A stretch of DNA of 64,000 nucleotides from Zerene cesonia (taxonomy: Eukaryota > Arthropoda > Insecta > Lepidoptera > Pieridae), in NCBI RefSeq assembly GCF_012273895.1, contig NC_052129.1, positions 3,596,001 to 3,660,000 on the forward strand, in the 5' to 3' direction. A model generated the notes under the pieces. It saw only the letters and a program-made list of their open reading frames with translations, did no database searches and was not told the origin of the DNA. The position numbers and the translations under genes were made by a program. Positions 33,292 through 47,239 of this stretch are shown one piece after another. The first letter of the stretch is position 1, and each line of letters opens with the position of its first letter.

Positions 33292-34291
33292 NNNNNNNNN
33301 NNNNNNNNNNNNNNNNNNNNNNNNNNNNNNNNNNNNNNNNNNNNNNNNNNNNNNNNNNNNNNNNNNNNNNNNNNNNNNNNNNNNNNNNNNNNNNNNNNNN
33401 NNNNNNNNNNNNNNNNNNNNNNNNNNNNNNNNNNNNNNNNNNNNNNNNNNNNNNNNNNNNNNNNNNNNNNNNNNNNNNNNNNNNNNNNNNNNNNNNNNNN
33501 NNNNNNNNNNNNNNNNNNNNNNNNNNNNNNNNNNNNNNNNNNNNNNNNNNNNNNNNNNNNNNNNNNNNNNNNNNNNNNNNNNNNNNNNNNNNNNNNNNNN
33601 NNNNNNNNNNNNNNNNNNNNNNNNNNNNNNNNNNNNNNNNNNNNNNNNNNNNNNNNNNNNNNNNNNNNNNNNNNNNNNNNNNNNNNNNNNNNNNNNNNNN
33701 NNNNNNNNNNNNNNNNNNNNNNNNNNNNNNNNNNNNNNNNNNNNNNNNNNNNNNNNNNNNNNNNNNNNNNNNNNNNNNNNNNNNNNNNNNNNNNNNNNNN
33801 NNNNNNNNNNNNNNNNNNNNNNNNNNNNNNNNNNNNNNNNNNNNNNNNNNNNNNNNNNNNNNNNNNNNNNNNNNNNNNNNNNNNNNNNNNNNNNNNNNNN
33901 NNNNNNNNNNNNNNNNNNNNNNNNNNNNNNNNNNNNNNNNNNNNNNNNNNNNNNNNNNNNNNNNNNNNNNNNNNNNNNNNNNNNNNNNNNNNNNNNNNNN
34001 NNNNNNNNNNNNNNNNNNNNNNNNNNNNNNNNNNNNNNNNNNNNNNNNNNNNNNNNNNNNNNNNNNNNNNNNNNNNNNNNNNNNNNNNNNNNNNNNNNNN
34101 NNNNNNNNNNNNNNNNNNNNNNNNNNNNNNNNNNNNNNNNNNNNNNNNNNNNNNNNNNNNNNNNNNNNNNNNNNNNNNNNNNNNNNNNNNNNNNNNNNNN
34201 NNNNNNNNNNNNNNNNNNNNNNNNNNNNNNNNNNNNNNNNNNNNNNNNNNNNNNNNNNNNNNNNNNNNNNNNNNNNNNNNNNNNNNNNNNN
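33292..34291. other. Assembly gap of exactly 1000 N
   Basis: Placeholder gap; the flanks show no shared repeat. Confidence 0.99.
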
Positions 34292-35310
34292 AAGTAATAA
34301 ATGTTATTTGCAGTTAACAATTTTCTTTTTTCTTTATTACAATATTTATGGCAAGACTAGGTAATTTATAATATTTCTTCAGATAGGACGCCGATCTTCA
34401 TTATTGTAGTATTCCTTAGTATTCCTGTCTTAATTACCCATCCAAGTTTAACTAACTTGTCCGTAGCCTTTGGGAGTTTAAAGTTTAATAGTGGCTACTG
34501 GAGTGCTTGACTCTGAGACAACGACTTATTAGGTTATCATAATTTCGGGTCGGTTATTGAAAAGTAGCCTGCCCCGGTTTTGGTAGATTTTTATTTGAGC
34601 TCAAATATACGTGTCTAGCTTAGTTAGTCTTTTAATTTGGACATTTTTTAATTCAGAACTCTTGGTTGAAATGTGAAATGTTGCGAAATGTGCGAAAGTG
34701 TGTTAGAATTTACCCTATATAATTCTACATAGAAACACTTATGACAAATATTCTGATATTACTTGAAATAATAACGTTCCAAACTTGATAATCGGAAGAA
34801 AATATGCCGGTTTAGAAAATGCAACAAATGAATAGCAAACAAAGCAGATAATTTCATACAAATAAGACAAAGGGTTGGGACTAAGCAAAGAAAATTTCCT
34901 TTATATCCTCTAACTAAACTCGAGATAAATCTCGGAAAAAGTACGCTAAGAAAATAATAAGGCAGAAAGGAGATATTTTAAAGCAAATTATCTGGCTAAG
35001 TATTATTTAATTTGTGTCGAGAAAAACTGTTAGACACTTTGTCTTTACTGAAATTGCACTACGGAGCAATTGTGAAAGTGATACCTACAATAAGATGCGA
35101 AAAGACGATCAATTGTATAAAATGTGTATAGAAATGAGCATTTTTAGTATCTATATAGTAAATTTCGTAAAACACTGACCTGAAATAAAAACAAATTATT
35201 CCATACGTATATACAATATTTTCATAACAGTTTATTAACCACATGCTAAAGATAGCTTTTTCAACCCTGAATGTATGACGAGGATAAATAAAAACTAAAC
35301 TGCGTTCAAA
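34292..35310. other. Stretch without recognised feature
   Basis: AT-rich; nothing assignable. Confidence 0.4.
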
Positions 35311-35455
35311 ATGTTAGAAATAGACCAATTTGAAATGGCCACACGAAAATGAATCATTATAATCGCGTCGCCTAGTCGAAAGTTCTTAGGTTATGAACCT
35401 AAAAAAATACACCCTAATTGAGAACCTTCACATTTTTGATGTCGATTCAAAAAAG
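35311..35455 (-). repeat. Family F dispersed repeat, reverse copy
   Basis: ATGGCCACACGAAAATGAAT, CGCGTCGCCTAGTCGAAAGT and ATTGAGAACCTTCAC match the family in reverse. Confidence 0.5.
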
Positions 35456-36639
35456 GATTTTATGCTGATAAATGGTGGTAGTATTGGTAAACAAAGATCT
35501 TATAGTTTATTTCGTTTTATAATACATAAGTGTTACACGGAATTCTAGCTTAATAAATAACATTATCTCACATAGAAATTATATAAAATATATAAAGATT
35601 CTTCAAATTCTCAACAGTGACCGTTCAATGCCGAAGTGCCTCAGTTCGTTTGATCTTGTTACGACCCATTTTATTGCAGCTCCGCCGAATATAGTGGCAA
35701 AATCTCGAAAGGTTCGATCGGTTATATAATATTACTCCTAAAATTGTTTTAGTGGATTAGTTCAACGATGTTATTGTAGTTTGTTGCCTTACTAATGTGG
35801 AAGCTTGTCTGGTTGAATCATTTTCTCGGCAAACAACTAAGCATCATAATTATTACGAAGATTTCTTATGTTAATAAATAAGTATATTGCATTTCAAAAT
35901 AAACCCGTTAAATAAAGATAACCTCATTTTTATAGGACTTCTTTATATATTATATCTTTATAAAAATATAAGCTATGTGAAAAATACCTGCCATAATCAT
36001 TTACCAATGGTCTCCATAGGAGAGGACGTAGATACTGTTAAAACGCAAACTATTTCAGGTCTTTTAGAGTAAGACCTGAGGAAAGGAATTAAATAAAGCA
36101 ATGAAGCTTTAGACAGAAGGAATTGAAAAATGTTTAGAAGGTAACCAATGAATCTAATACAAAGGTAAAGTTAACATTTATGGATTAAATGGATTTTGGA
36201 TACCCTCCATGCCGATTTTTTTTTCATTGCATTGTATTTCTTTATTACTGTGTAATCAATTAACGTTTGAATAAGTATTGCAGCGCCGCTATGTTTATTA
36301 TATAATAATATAATAATTAAACGTAATTACATTTTGCTTTCGCTAAAATGTACTACGATTTTTGGCATAAAACATTCGAGTGAAAATCTATTACAATTTT
36401 TCCTTCCGAACGTTCATCGCTTTACATAATTTATCAGTACGGGTCAAGGTTCGGGGTAGTATCTGAATAAAATATTGGAAAATGTTATTTAGAAAATTAC
36501 GATGATCTGTTTAATGAAGATTTAAATATCTTTTAGAAGGGCTTATTTGCCTTTTTATTTAATAACAAGCTGCGCAGCGCGCTTTCACTTATGGACGAGA
36601 CCACGGATAAAAGCAAGTATTTCTCTAGCTTGCGCCTTA
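35456..36639. other. Stretch without recognised gene
   Basis: A 61-codon frame at 35887-36072 is unrecognised. ATTTTATTGCAG at about 35676-35687 looks like an acceptor but is followed by only a short frame. Confidence 0.35.
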
Positions 36640-36756
36640 TTATTGTACATAAGCTATAGTACTGCCAAGTATCATCAAAATCCGTTAAGTTGTTTTTGCG
36701 TGAAAGAGTAACCAACATCCATCTCACAAACGTTCAACTGAACAATGTTAGTAGGA
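36640..36756 (-). mobile_element. Helitron-like 5' half, family H-D
   Basis: On the minus strand: TCCTACTAACATTGTTCAGT, TTGGTTACTCTTTCACGCAA and AAACAACTTAACGGATTTTG. The 5' terminus is intact; the 3' side blends into unassigned sequence. Confidence 0.5.
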
Positions 36757-36854
36757 TAACTAATAATTACGTTCCGTTACATTTATTATTATACTTTGTA
36801 CTCGATAGATTATAAAAAAAAGCAATAGATATGAAACTGATCAAAACCAAAATA

Positions 36855-37112
36855 ATCCTACTAATATTATAATCCTATCCTATCCTTCATACTTTCTATC
36901 CTACTAATCCCATCCTACTATTGTTATAAATGCGAAACTTTGTAAGAACGTGTGTTTGTTTGTAACTCTTTCACACAAAAACTACTGAACCGATTGCAAT
37001 GCAATTTGGTACGTAGACAGCTGGACAGCTGGAATAACATATAGGCAACTTTTTAGCCCGATATTCCTATGGGACACCGACTTACGCGGATGATACCGCG
37101 GGGCGCAGCTAG
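36855..37112 (+). mobile_element. Lep1-type Helitron copy (H-A) with multiplied 5' end
   Basis: The TCCTACTAAT terminus appears at 36855, again near 36899 and at 36913, with TATCC-type words between. A normal body follows, ending CGCGGATGATACCGCG and GGGCGCAGCTAG. Confidence 0.8.
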
Positions 37113-39476
37113 TTATCGATAAATCCGACGTGATTTAAGAAACAGCAGCTCTATATTAAGTAGATTCAATTAAAGTATATATGAACATTAAATACACCAA
37201 GCCGGTGTTCTGAAATAACAAGATTGGGTTTATTGGAGGCAATAAGAAAAGATATAAATCAGTTAGGGCCGTTAGAAGTGGGGCCAGTTCGCAGTTGGCA
37301 ATTTTGCTCCCATCGATCGTAGCTTCTAAAATATAAGAAACTGACAAAGCCTTTTAATATTGAAATTAAAGTGTGGATAACTGGTTAAGATTTTTCAGAA
37401 AGCTAATACGAGACTTAATGAAAGAGGAGAAAGAGTTTTTTTTATAATTAATTAGTATTTTTCAATACATATATGTAATTTACGAATCAATAACTAAGGT
37501 GAATTAACGTATAAAGCAATCCATCTATCCATCTCAATTAGATATGTAGCAATCAAACCAGTCGAATATCAATATTTATTATTATTCAACTAAATCGCAA
37601 TAGACACATGAGATTAATTACGTAAAAATACAGGTAACAATCGATTTATACATAAAAGTACATTTTCCCATTCGCAAAATTATGTTCGCGGCTTTGTAAC
37701 TTTCGTATTCAATAAAGAAATTCTTTTCCCAGTGCAAAGCGTAAACAAACAAACAATAAAACAAAAAGGAAAGTAAAAAGTACGAGTCGACTCTGCTTTG
37801 TATTCATGACTTTCAATAAATAACAGTTTCTGTTCTGCGCAGGAGAAACTGAAGCCACTACTATTGGTTCTCAATCGAGTAACGTTCGAGTTGCGTGTGC
37901 GTTTTATTTCTTTCAAGCAACTAGTATATTAAAAGCAAGTGCATTTTATTAATAACAGGTCGATTTAAAATAATCATGAAACATTGAAATGCATGACCGA
38001 TGACATTATCCAAACATAAACAACTCTAACTGCGTCAGTTACAAGTTACAAAGAATGCTTACAACGAAAATGGTTAGATCAATAAAATTGATAACTCATT
38101 AAACCATTAGGTTGAGGTCATCATGAGTTAAAGTTATCATTTAACTAATTGTTGTCTTTTTAATGTCACCAGGAATAAAGTAAAGGACTGGGAAGGGTAA
38201 GGAAATGGATATGGGCCACCGTGCGTCTTATGTAAGTGTTCAAAGTTAATAGGTACAATTATATGAATCTCCTAATAAACAAAGATTTTCGCTGACCTGC
38301 CTTCGTGCGACAGGAGCTTCACATATATGTGCTCCTAGTACATTTTGCTAGTAAGTTTGATAGAGTCAATTGTAAATCAAAAGTTCATCTCAATGTTTAG
38401 TATAGTAATGTACAGTTTTGGCTGTTCAAGACACAAATATATGTAATAATAACTGTATTCATAAATAAAATGTCGTAAGCATAATTTACTATTATCAACT
38501 ACATAGATTATCTTATATCTACTGAGTTTTGTGATTGCATTTATGTTATGGATATGTAGGTAATACATACAATTAATAAACAAGTATTGTAACGGATACA
38601 ATTGTTCATTAATTGTTTACATTAAAAACAGGTAAACATAAAAATATATATTAATTTATGCACGATCCTTTGGATAGATAATAGCATGCAAAGTTAAAAA
38701 AAAATAATAATAAATAACTTAAATAAAACAAAAAACTAATAATTGAATATCCGTGCATATTTATTTCATATAAAAATATGCAATATATACAATCGAATAA
38801 CATTTCTCGAATGAATAGAACATTTCAAGATCATGGTAAGGGCAAAGGTTTGAAAATGTTAGATATGTAAAATTGTATAATGTTCAGCTTGTTTTCGATC
38901 CCCACTTAAGATTTTACAATAGCTTTTTGGTGAGTAGTTGTTATCGTGTTTTGAATAAACATAACTCGGAAATATTGCAATAGTTTTGGGTACTTTACAT
39001 TTAAATTTTAATACACACTTGATCTTCAATGTAAATATTTTTGAAACATCATACACTTAACAAAAACAAGAGAGAAAGTTTCAATACTTTGTATCAAGAT
39101 GTGTCTTAGCTATTATACTGAAAATCAGCCTTCCAGAAACGCTGTCTGCTCTTTTTTGAAGATTTTTGATTGATGTATTAAAATTACTTAGTGGGACAAT
39201 TCAGTCAAACAAATGAAATCAAATAGCAGTTTTAAAGGCAGAAAAATATATATCTACCTATTCTCAAATCAAATTTAAAGAGAGAGAGACTTCATGAAAA
39301 TTCGATTGAACAGACTTTCATCAGGATTTATTATTTGTCATAATTAATGTATAATATATGCTTATATCTCAGTAATATAGTTACATTAATGATCTATGCA
39401 TATTCAATGCAAATTAGTGTTTGTTGAACAAACATTATAACATACTTAGAATAAAATAATAATAATAGCTTGCTAT
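37113..39476. other. Stretch with two short exon-like frames
   Basis: 37181-37321 (plus) is an open frame including SEITRLGLLEAIRKDINQLG. At 37834-37846 TTTCTGTTCTGCGCAG resembles an acceptor before a 29-codon frame. Neither is recognised. An S1 trace (GGACTGGGAAGGGTAAGGAA) is at 38185. Confidence 0.3.
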
Positions 39477-39585
39477 TGTGTGTCGTACGGTAAGTGGGGG
39501 AGCGGGAGGCCTATTTCCTTTCCTTCTATCCAGTCATCAATCCTTTCCTTATCCCTTAAAAGCGGGCAGCGCATTCTCAGAGGTC
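39477..39585 (+). mobile_element. S1 SINE-like fragment
   Basis: TGTCGTACGGTAAGTGGGGG, AGCGGGAGGCC and AAGCGGGCAGCGCATTCTCA match the middle of the family. Confidence 0.5.
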
Positions 39586-41401
<1,816 letters not shown>

Positions 41402-41579
41402 ACAAGCAGTTCGCCCCGGCTTTGCCCGTAGTACACATATAGCCTATAGCCTTCCTCAATAAATGGGTTATCTAACACTGAAAAAATTTCTCAAATCGGG
41501 CCAGTAGTTCCTGAGATTTGTGCGTAAACAAACAAACAAACTCTTCAGCTTTATAATATTAGTATGGATTAGTATAGAT
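41402..41579 (-). mobile_element. Helitron-like element, family H-B
   Basis: GTTCGCCCCGGCTTTGCCCG, ATAGCCTATAGCCTTCCTCA, GGGCCAGTAGTTCCTGAGAT and TTTATAATATTAGTATGGAT. The terminal CTAG has become CAAG. The ATTAGTAT terminus is repeated (41559 and 41569). Confidence 0.7.
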
Positions 41580-42004
41580 TTAGTAAACATAGCGAAAATT
41601 TTTAACAATGCTTCTTAAATGAATTTCCTCCCACAATACATTCTATCAACTACTAGGTACAGCGAGCTAAGAGATAGCAACAATCAAAAGTTACGACGCT
41701 GTGCAGAAGATTGTTCCGGAGCAAAGGCATGTTCACGGGAGAGTGGGATTTCGAAAATACAGCGACCTTAATGTTATTTACCCTATCTATATCTGTATGT
41801 TTTTTTTATTTGGTAGCTTTCCGCGGCTTCGCTTGTGGGCTAAAAAAATTTGTACTGTGAAAACGTATTCTCAAAATAAAGTCAGTACGTAATTCTTTTA
41901 GAAAAAACTTATTTAGAAACCAATGGTACTTCATTTATTGACATATTCGGGATTTATTTCTTATCTGGCATTTACCACCTCGTTACATGTACGAAACCCT
42001 GGTT

Positions 42005-43151
42005 ATAGTCCAAGAAAATGGGTAGGGTAAATGCGAATTTGAGATTAAAACTTGAATTTTTGATATAATTTACTTTGANNNNNNNNNNNNNNNNNNNNNN
42101 NNNNNNNNNNNNNNNNNNNNNNNNNNNNNNNNNNNNNNNNNNNNNNNNNNNNNNNNNNNNNNNNNNNNNNNNNNNNNNNNNNNNNNNNNNNNNNNNNNNN
42201 NNNNNNNNNNNNNNNNNNNNNNNNNNNNNNNNNNNNNNNNNNNNNNNNNNNNNNNNNNNNNNNNNNNNNNNNNNNNNNNNNNNNNNNNNNNNNNNNNNNN
42301 NNNNNNNNNNNNNNNNNNNNNNNNNNNNNNNNNNNNNNNNNNNNNNNNNNNNNNNNNNNNNNNNNNNNNNNNNNNNNNNNNNNNNNNNNNNNNNNNNNNN
42401 NNNNNNNNNNNNNNNNNNNNNNNNNNNNNNNNNNNNNNNNNNNNNNNNNNNNNNNNNNNNNNNNNNNNNNNNNNNNNNNNNNNNNNNNNNNNNNNNNNNN
42501 NNNNNNNNNNNNNNNNNNNNNNNNNNNNNNNNNNNNNNNNNNNNNNNNNNNNNNNNNNNNNNNNNNNNNNNNNNNNNNNNNNNNNNNNNNNNNNNNNNNN
42601 NNNNNNNNNNNNNNNNNNNNNNNNNNNNNNNNNNNNNNNNNNNNNNNNNNNNNNNNNNNNNNNNNNNNNNNNNNNNNNNNNNNNNNNNNNNNNNNNNNNN
42701 NNNNNNNNNNNNNNNNNNNNNNNNNNNNNNNNNNNNNNNNNNNNNNNNNNNNNNNNNNNNNNNNNNNNNNNNNNNNNNNNNNNNNNNNNNNNNNNNNNNN
42801 NNNNNNNNNNNNNNNNNNNNNNNNNNNNNNNNNNNNNNNNNNNNNNNNNNNNNNNNNNNNNNNNNNNNNNNNNNNNNNNNNNNNNNNNNNNNNNNNNNNN
42901 NNNNNNNNNNNNNNNNNNNNNNNNNNNNNNNNNNNNNNNNNNNNNNNNNNNNNNNNNNNNNNNNNNNNNNNNNNNNNNNNNNNNNNNNNNNNNNNNNNNN
43001 NNNNNNNNNNNNNNNNNNNNNNNNNNNNNNNNNNNNNNNNNNNNNNNNNNNNNNNNNNNNNNNNNNNNNNNNNNNNNNCAAAGTAAATTATATCAAAAAT
43101 TCAAGTTTTAATCTCAAATTCGCATTTACCCTACCCATTTTCTTGGACTAT
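42005..43151. mobile_element. Perfect 73-base inverted arms around an assembly gap
   Basis: 42005-42077 and 43079-43151 are exact reverse complements (ATAGTCCAAGAAAATGGGTA ... TATAATTTACTTTG). TTACATGTA occurs outside both arms (41983-41991 and 43152-43160). A terminal-inverted-repeat element or long palindrome is likely; an assembly artefact is the alternative because the middle is N. Confidence 0.55.
42079..43078. other. Assembly gap of exactly 1000 N
   Basis: Placeholder gap at the centre of the inverted arms. Confidence 0.99.
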
Positions 43152-43487
43152 TACATGTAAAGCTGCCAAAAGATAGTGTGTTAGCCAGTGGCGGTGTTAC
43201 GTCTCAAATGACTTGCATCTTTTTTTGGCGCACGAAGTCACTCTTTTATTGATTTCTTTATAAATTGATCTTTTCTCTTCAACGAAAAGTAGGTAGGTAG
43301 GTTTACCTTCACGTTGGTTGCAAAAAATTACCTTCTTCATTTGCATAACCAAATAACAAGCTAACCAAATTAGTATTGATAAAATAGAAACTTTATTAAG
43401 GGTCATTATGGTAGTTAAATATATCAATTTACTTATAGCTTAATTTATGCAGCCATAATAATATAGCCATAGAATATCGTTTCTTCC

Positions 43488-43625
43488 GGCTACACCCGTG
43501 CTACGTGTATAATCAATAGACTTTATCAGGTTCATATTCACCGGTGAAATCATTTTTGAACCCGATCCAGTAGTTCCCGAGATTAACACGTTGAAGCAAA
43601 CAAAAAACTCTTCAGTTTTATATTA
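43488..43625 (-). mobile_element. Helitron-like element, family H-B, decayed
   Basis: CGGCTACACCCGTGCTACGT, CCGATCCAGTAGTTCCCGAG and TCTTCAGTTTTATATTAT in reverse. The CTAG end is not recognisable. Confidence 0.5.
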
Positions 43626-44743
43626 TTTATATGAAATTAAGTATGAATATGAAATTATGATCCACTATGAGTATTAAATTTGTCGTAGTTTTTAGAAATG
43701 CATGACTTCAGTTCAAGTGTTTTTATTTTATGGATTAAAGGGAAGACAATTAGGATAAGGTTATTTGACAGCATTCGTCTTATTGGATAACAACTGTTAC
43801 ATGCACCTATTTATTCAGTGCTGTAGTTATAAGGTCCACAGTTGGACGCTCAAGGAATCAACATAATATAAAATAAACTAATATTAGATAAACGTTTGTT
43901 ATTTCATAATGTGTAACGATGATAATAATTTACTTTAGGGATTGTACCGACTAATATTTTTACAAAGCTTCAAGATTATTACAAAGCATTTATCGTAACT
44001 ATAAAAGTTTTGTAAGTAGAAAATGCGTAAAGTTTAATTATGACGATTTATTTTAGTTCAGAACTGAGTTTTTGTAACTCAATGGTTATAAAACTTTATT
44101 ATTTATAGTGTTTTCACCTATTCTTTTAGTCTTTTAATATTTTTATGAGAACTAGACGTTCACTCCACCTTCGTCCTGGTTGATTTGGGATCTGTCACCA
44201 GTCAATTTTGAATATTAGTGGAAGGTTTTATTTTAACAATCGTATAAGTACTATCAAAGATCCCTATAAACCTGCAAAGTTAAAAACTTTTTGTTATTTT
44301 TTTTATTAATCTTGTTATGCAATCAACCTACCACTTAACGGAAATAAATAGTCAACAACGCCAACCTACCGAATCTACATGTAAAATTTTATAAAAATCG
44401 GTTTAGCCGATAGAACTGATACCGAGGAGAAAGACAATCAAAAATCCAAGAGAGGACGCTATGAGAATTTTATACAATGTCATCGTAAAATTGTAATACA
44501 TTCAGTTGGTCATTCATTCAGCATCAGAATCAACCATAGCTCCATTGGGAACAATCAACAAAAAGAGAATCCTAACGATCGTTTGGGAAACCGCAGAGCT
44601 GTTGATCGCTATAAAAACATAGTCGAATTTTAACTTTTTAAAGCAATAACAAAAATATATAACGCGTTATTTTCACATCTCAGCAAAAATGCTGGTTTTT
44701 GTGGTAACCAAGTAAATGCAGCATGTGGTGTGTTACTTATGAG
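43626..44743. other. Stretch without recognised gene
   Basis: A Helitron-like trace (TTTTATAAAAATCGGTTTAG) at about 44388 creates an open frame to 44632 that I discount. Otherwise AT-rich. Confidence 0.35.
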
Positions 44744-44938
44744 TTAATGGTTTTCATATATTTGGAGGAATCTTCTAATTAATCTGCACGTATTCAGTAT
44801 TGCGGCTTTTTGTAATTGTGTATACACGGTGTCTTCTACATCAATTAATTTCAGACTTTGTCTTAAATGTTTAGGAACACCAGTAGTAGAGAGGACACTT
44901 GGCACAATATATCCTTTTTCTTGTCTCCAAATTCGCAT
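44744..44938 (-). pseudogene. C-terminal remnant of a retrotransposon reverse-transcriptase polyprotein
   Basis: An ATG-initiated 64-codon frame contains IVPSVLSTTGVPKHLRQSLK, then QLQKAAILNTCRLIRRFL. The pattern 'vP[VS]ViSttGvvPK.l..sL' followed by 'lQKAvILnTCrivRkFL' is common at the C terminus of retroelement polyproteins found across invertebrate genomes. Nothing upstream on the minus strand continues the frame, so only a stub remains. The match is from recollection of the family pattern. Confidence 0.5.
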
Positions 44939-46675
44939 AACTTATTTTTTCAGATCTTCTATATCGATGACGCAAGATATTCTATTTTTTTTCTTGTAAA
45001 GTTATATCCGGTTTGATATAACGCTTTTTTATTATTTTTAGATACGTTGAAGTGATAAAAACATTAATGATATTGATTGGGACCAAATGAAAACAATTTA
45101 GTAGCATACATACAAAAATAATTAAGTTAACCGCTTAAATCGCGGTGTTTACGAGTGATGAAATCAATAATATGCATTCGAATTGAGAACTCCCTTCGTG
45201 TTTGGTAGCGTCGGTTAAAAATACTAAATTAAGATCTTAAATCAATGAGTGTTAATCGTTACTTACGCTTGTATAAATTAAAGCTTAAATTCCCACATAA
45301 TTCGTGAACTGCTGCGTGAAGTTTCCTTTACATCTAATGATTTAATTAAGGTATATTATCCCAGAGAGTAACATTCTATGAGTGTGATGGAGAGGTAACT
45401 TACAAAGCTTTTGTCAAAAAGCAATCACTCCAAATACCTGTCTCACTCATAGTATAATACAAGTTGCTGTTAAGATAGAATTGAACAATTCATTATAAAT
45501 TAGCTTTTGCTTGCTCATACATATCCGGTTCGAAGGACCATTAAGTGTACGCTTCCTTACGTGCTAAGTGGGTATAAAAACTAATGAACTTGATATACAG
45601 TAAGCAAAATGTACAATGTGTTAAGATTTAAGTAACACAACGTACAGTACAGTAGATACAACGATAATTTATTTTTATAATGATATATGCGAGCTGACCC
45701 AATTCGTGCCGAAGCGTGCTCGACTCCCACAATCTCTAATTTCAATTCACACTAAGGTTTGCTGTGTTATTTTTTTGTTTGCTACAAAAAACGAATAAAA
45801 TCATGACCCTTTCCGAAAGAAAGCAACCTATTACGCCAAATTGAATCAAAATATTATCACGCATAATGGCAAACGCCAACGAGACAAGATAAAAAATTTA
45901 AACAACGATCTGAAAAATGTAAACATAAATCTGACCTTTACCAAGTAACACTGCGATATTGAGCGAATATTAGTGTTAGTGTCTTGCGTATGCAATATAC
46001 CTGTCAAAGACGTCCGCGACTTGACAACTCCTGGCGTTACGTGTTACTTGGTACTGGTGCTGAAATTTGCTTTAATTTAAGGAACAAATTCATTCGTGTT
46101 TGGATTTCGTTCGAAGTGAATTTTACTTGTATTTTTTAATTATTAACCGACTATATTATTGGAGTTATTGTTAAAATTATGGTATCATTAATAATCATCT
46201 GTGGTTGTAATGCTTCAACACTCCTGTTTTAAGTTGGTTATAAATGACGTAGGCAATGTTTGCACAAGTTATTTTTGCTAAATATTTCCTTCACCTGTCG
46301 AAACTGGATAAGTTTGCGAGGTGTAAGTTGAGTGGTTTGCGAAAGGCCGTGTTACGTCTCCCTAATTGCAAAGTTGTCAGCCTTAAATATTATATAAGGT
46401 GCGGATTTATTGTCTGGAATATTGTATGCGTGCCCATCAATAAGTGGCAGGTGAATATATAATGGTAAGACGAATTGTTTATCCCTGCTTCTACGTTTTG
46501 AAGATTCGTTATTTATTATACAATTTTATATTTATACTCAAAACAGACTGGTATTTTTATGGATAGATCGTAGCGGCGCCACCTACCTCTTTGAAGGTTT
46601 AGCATTAGTTTACGTAGTTCTAAAGGTGCTAGAGATGACTTCTCAGATTAAAAAAATTGGTCATATCGGAGCAAT
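44939..46675. other. Stretch with an S1 fragment and no recognised gene
   Basis: 45688-45732 is a reversed S1 fragment (CCAATTCGTGCCGAAGCGTG). A mixed-composition segment at 45985-46050 and a 68-codon frame at 46256-46462 are unassigned. AGGTGGCGCC (minus, 46575-46584) resembles an insect CTCF core. Confidence 0.35.
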
Positions 46676-46770
46676 AAAAGTGCGTGATGGACTCACGACG
46701 GGTTCTGTCACGATTCATGAGATGCAGCTTGGTAAGAGACGGACGGATAGACAGGTATATGAAAAGAGAA
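46676..46770 (-). repeat. Family E fragment, reverse
   Basis: AAAGTGCGTGATGGACTCAC and CATGAGATGCAGCTTGGTAA with PyrPur GGACGGATAGACAG. A perfect small palindrome GAAGATATATAC/GTATATATCTTC follows at 46883-46910. Confidence 0.45.
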
Positions 46771-47239
46771 GTTATATTCTTCGGTAGGCCTAGGAAAAGG
46801 TAGCTAAGGAAATACAGCGCCCGATTCAAAATTACAAACTTCTGTACCAAGTTTCAACCAAATCGGTTCAGTGGTTCGTGAAGAAGATATATACGTTTGT
46901 ATATATCTTCGTATATATACGTTCTTCTCTGTATAGAGAACTAGGCATTTATAATATAATTAGGGACAAGGTAAATTTTACATGTAATTCTATTTCTGTG
47001 CTCATACTTAAAATAATTGTGAACAATATAAAGCGATCATGGAGGGCACTTGAAGCGAGGAAACAGCTCAATTCAAAGAGTATGAGGTGAAAGAATTGTT
47101 ACCTGACCTATTTCGTGAGTATCAATATTTGATTCTTGGCCCCTTGTTTACGTTGCGTCATAACCAGAGTTGGATTAGGACACTTGAAGAGTGACTTAAA
47201 TTCTTCCTTCTTATCGACGCTGTCGTTTTTATATGTTAC

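Noticed and set aside
33256..34364. Repeat explanation for the second gap
   Set aside because: Unlike the other three gaps, its two flanks share no direct or inverted sequence that I can see.
44388..44632. About 70-codon plus-strand frame
   Set aside because: Begins within a Helitron-like word set (TTTTATAAAAATCGGTTTAG) and has no start codon.
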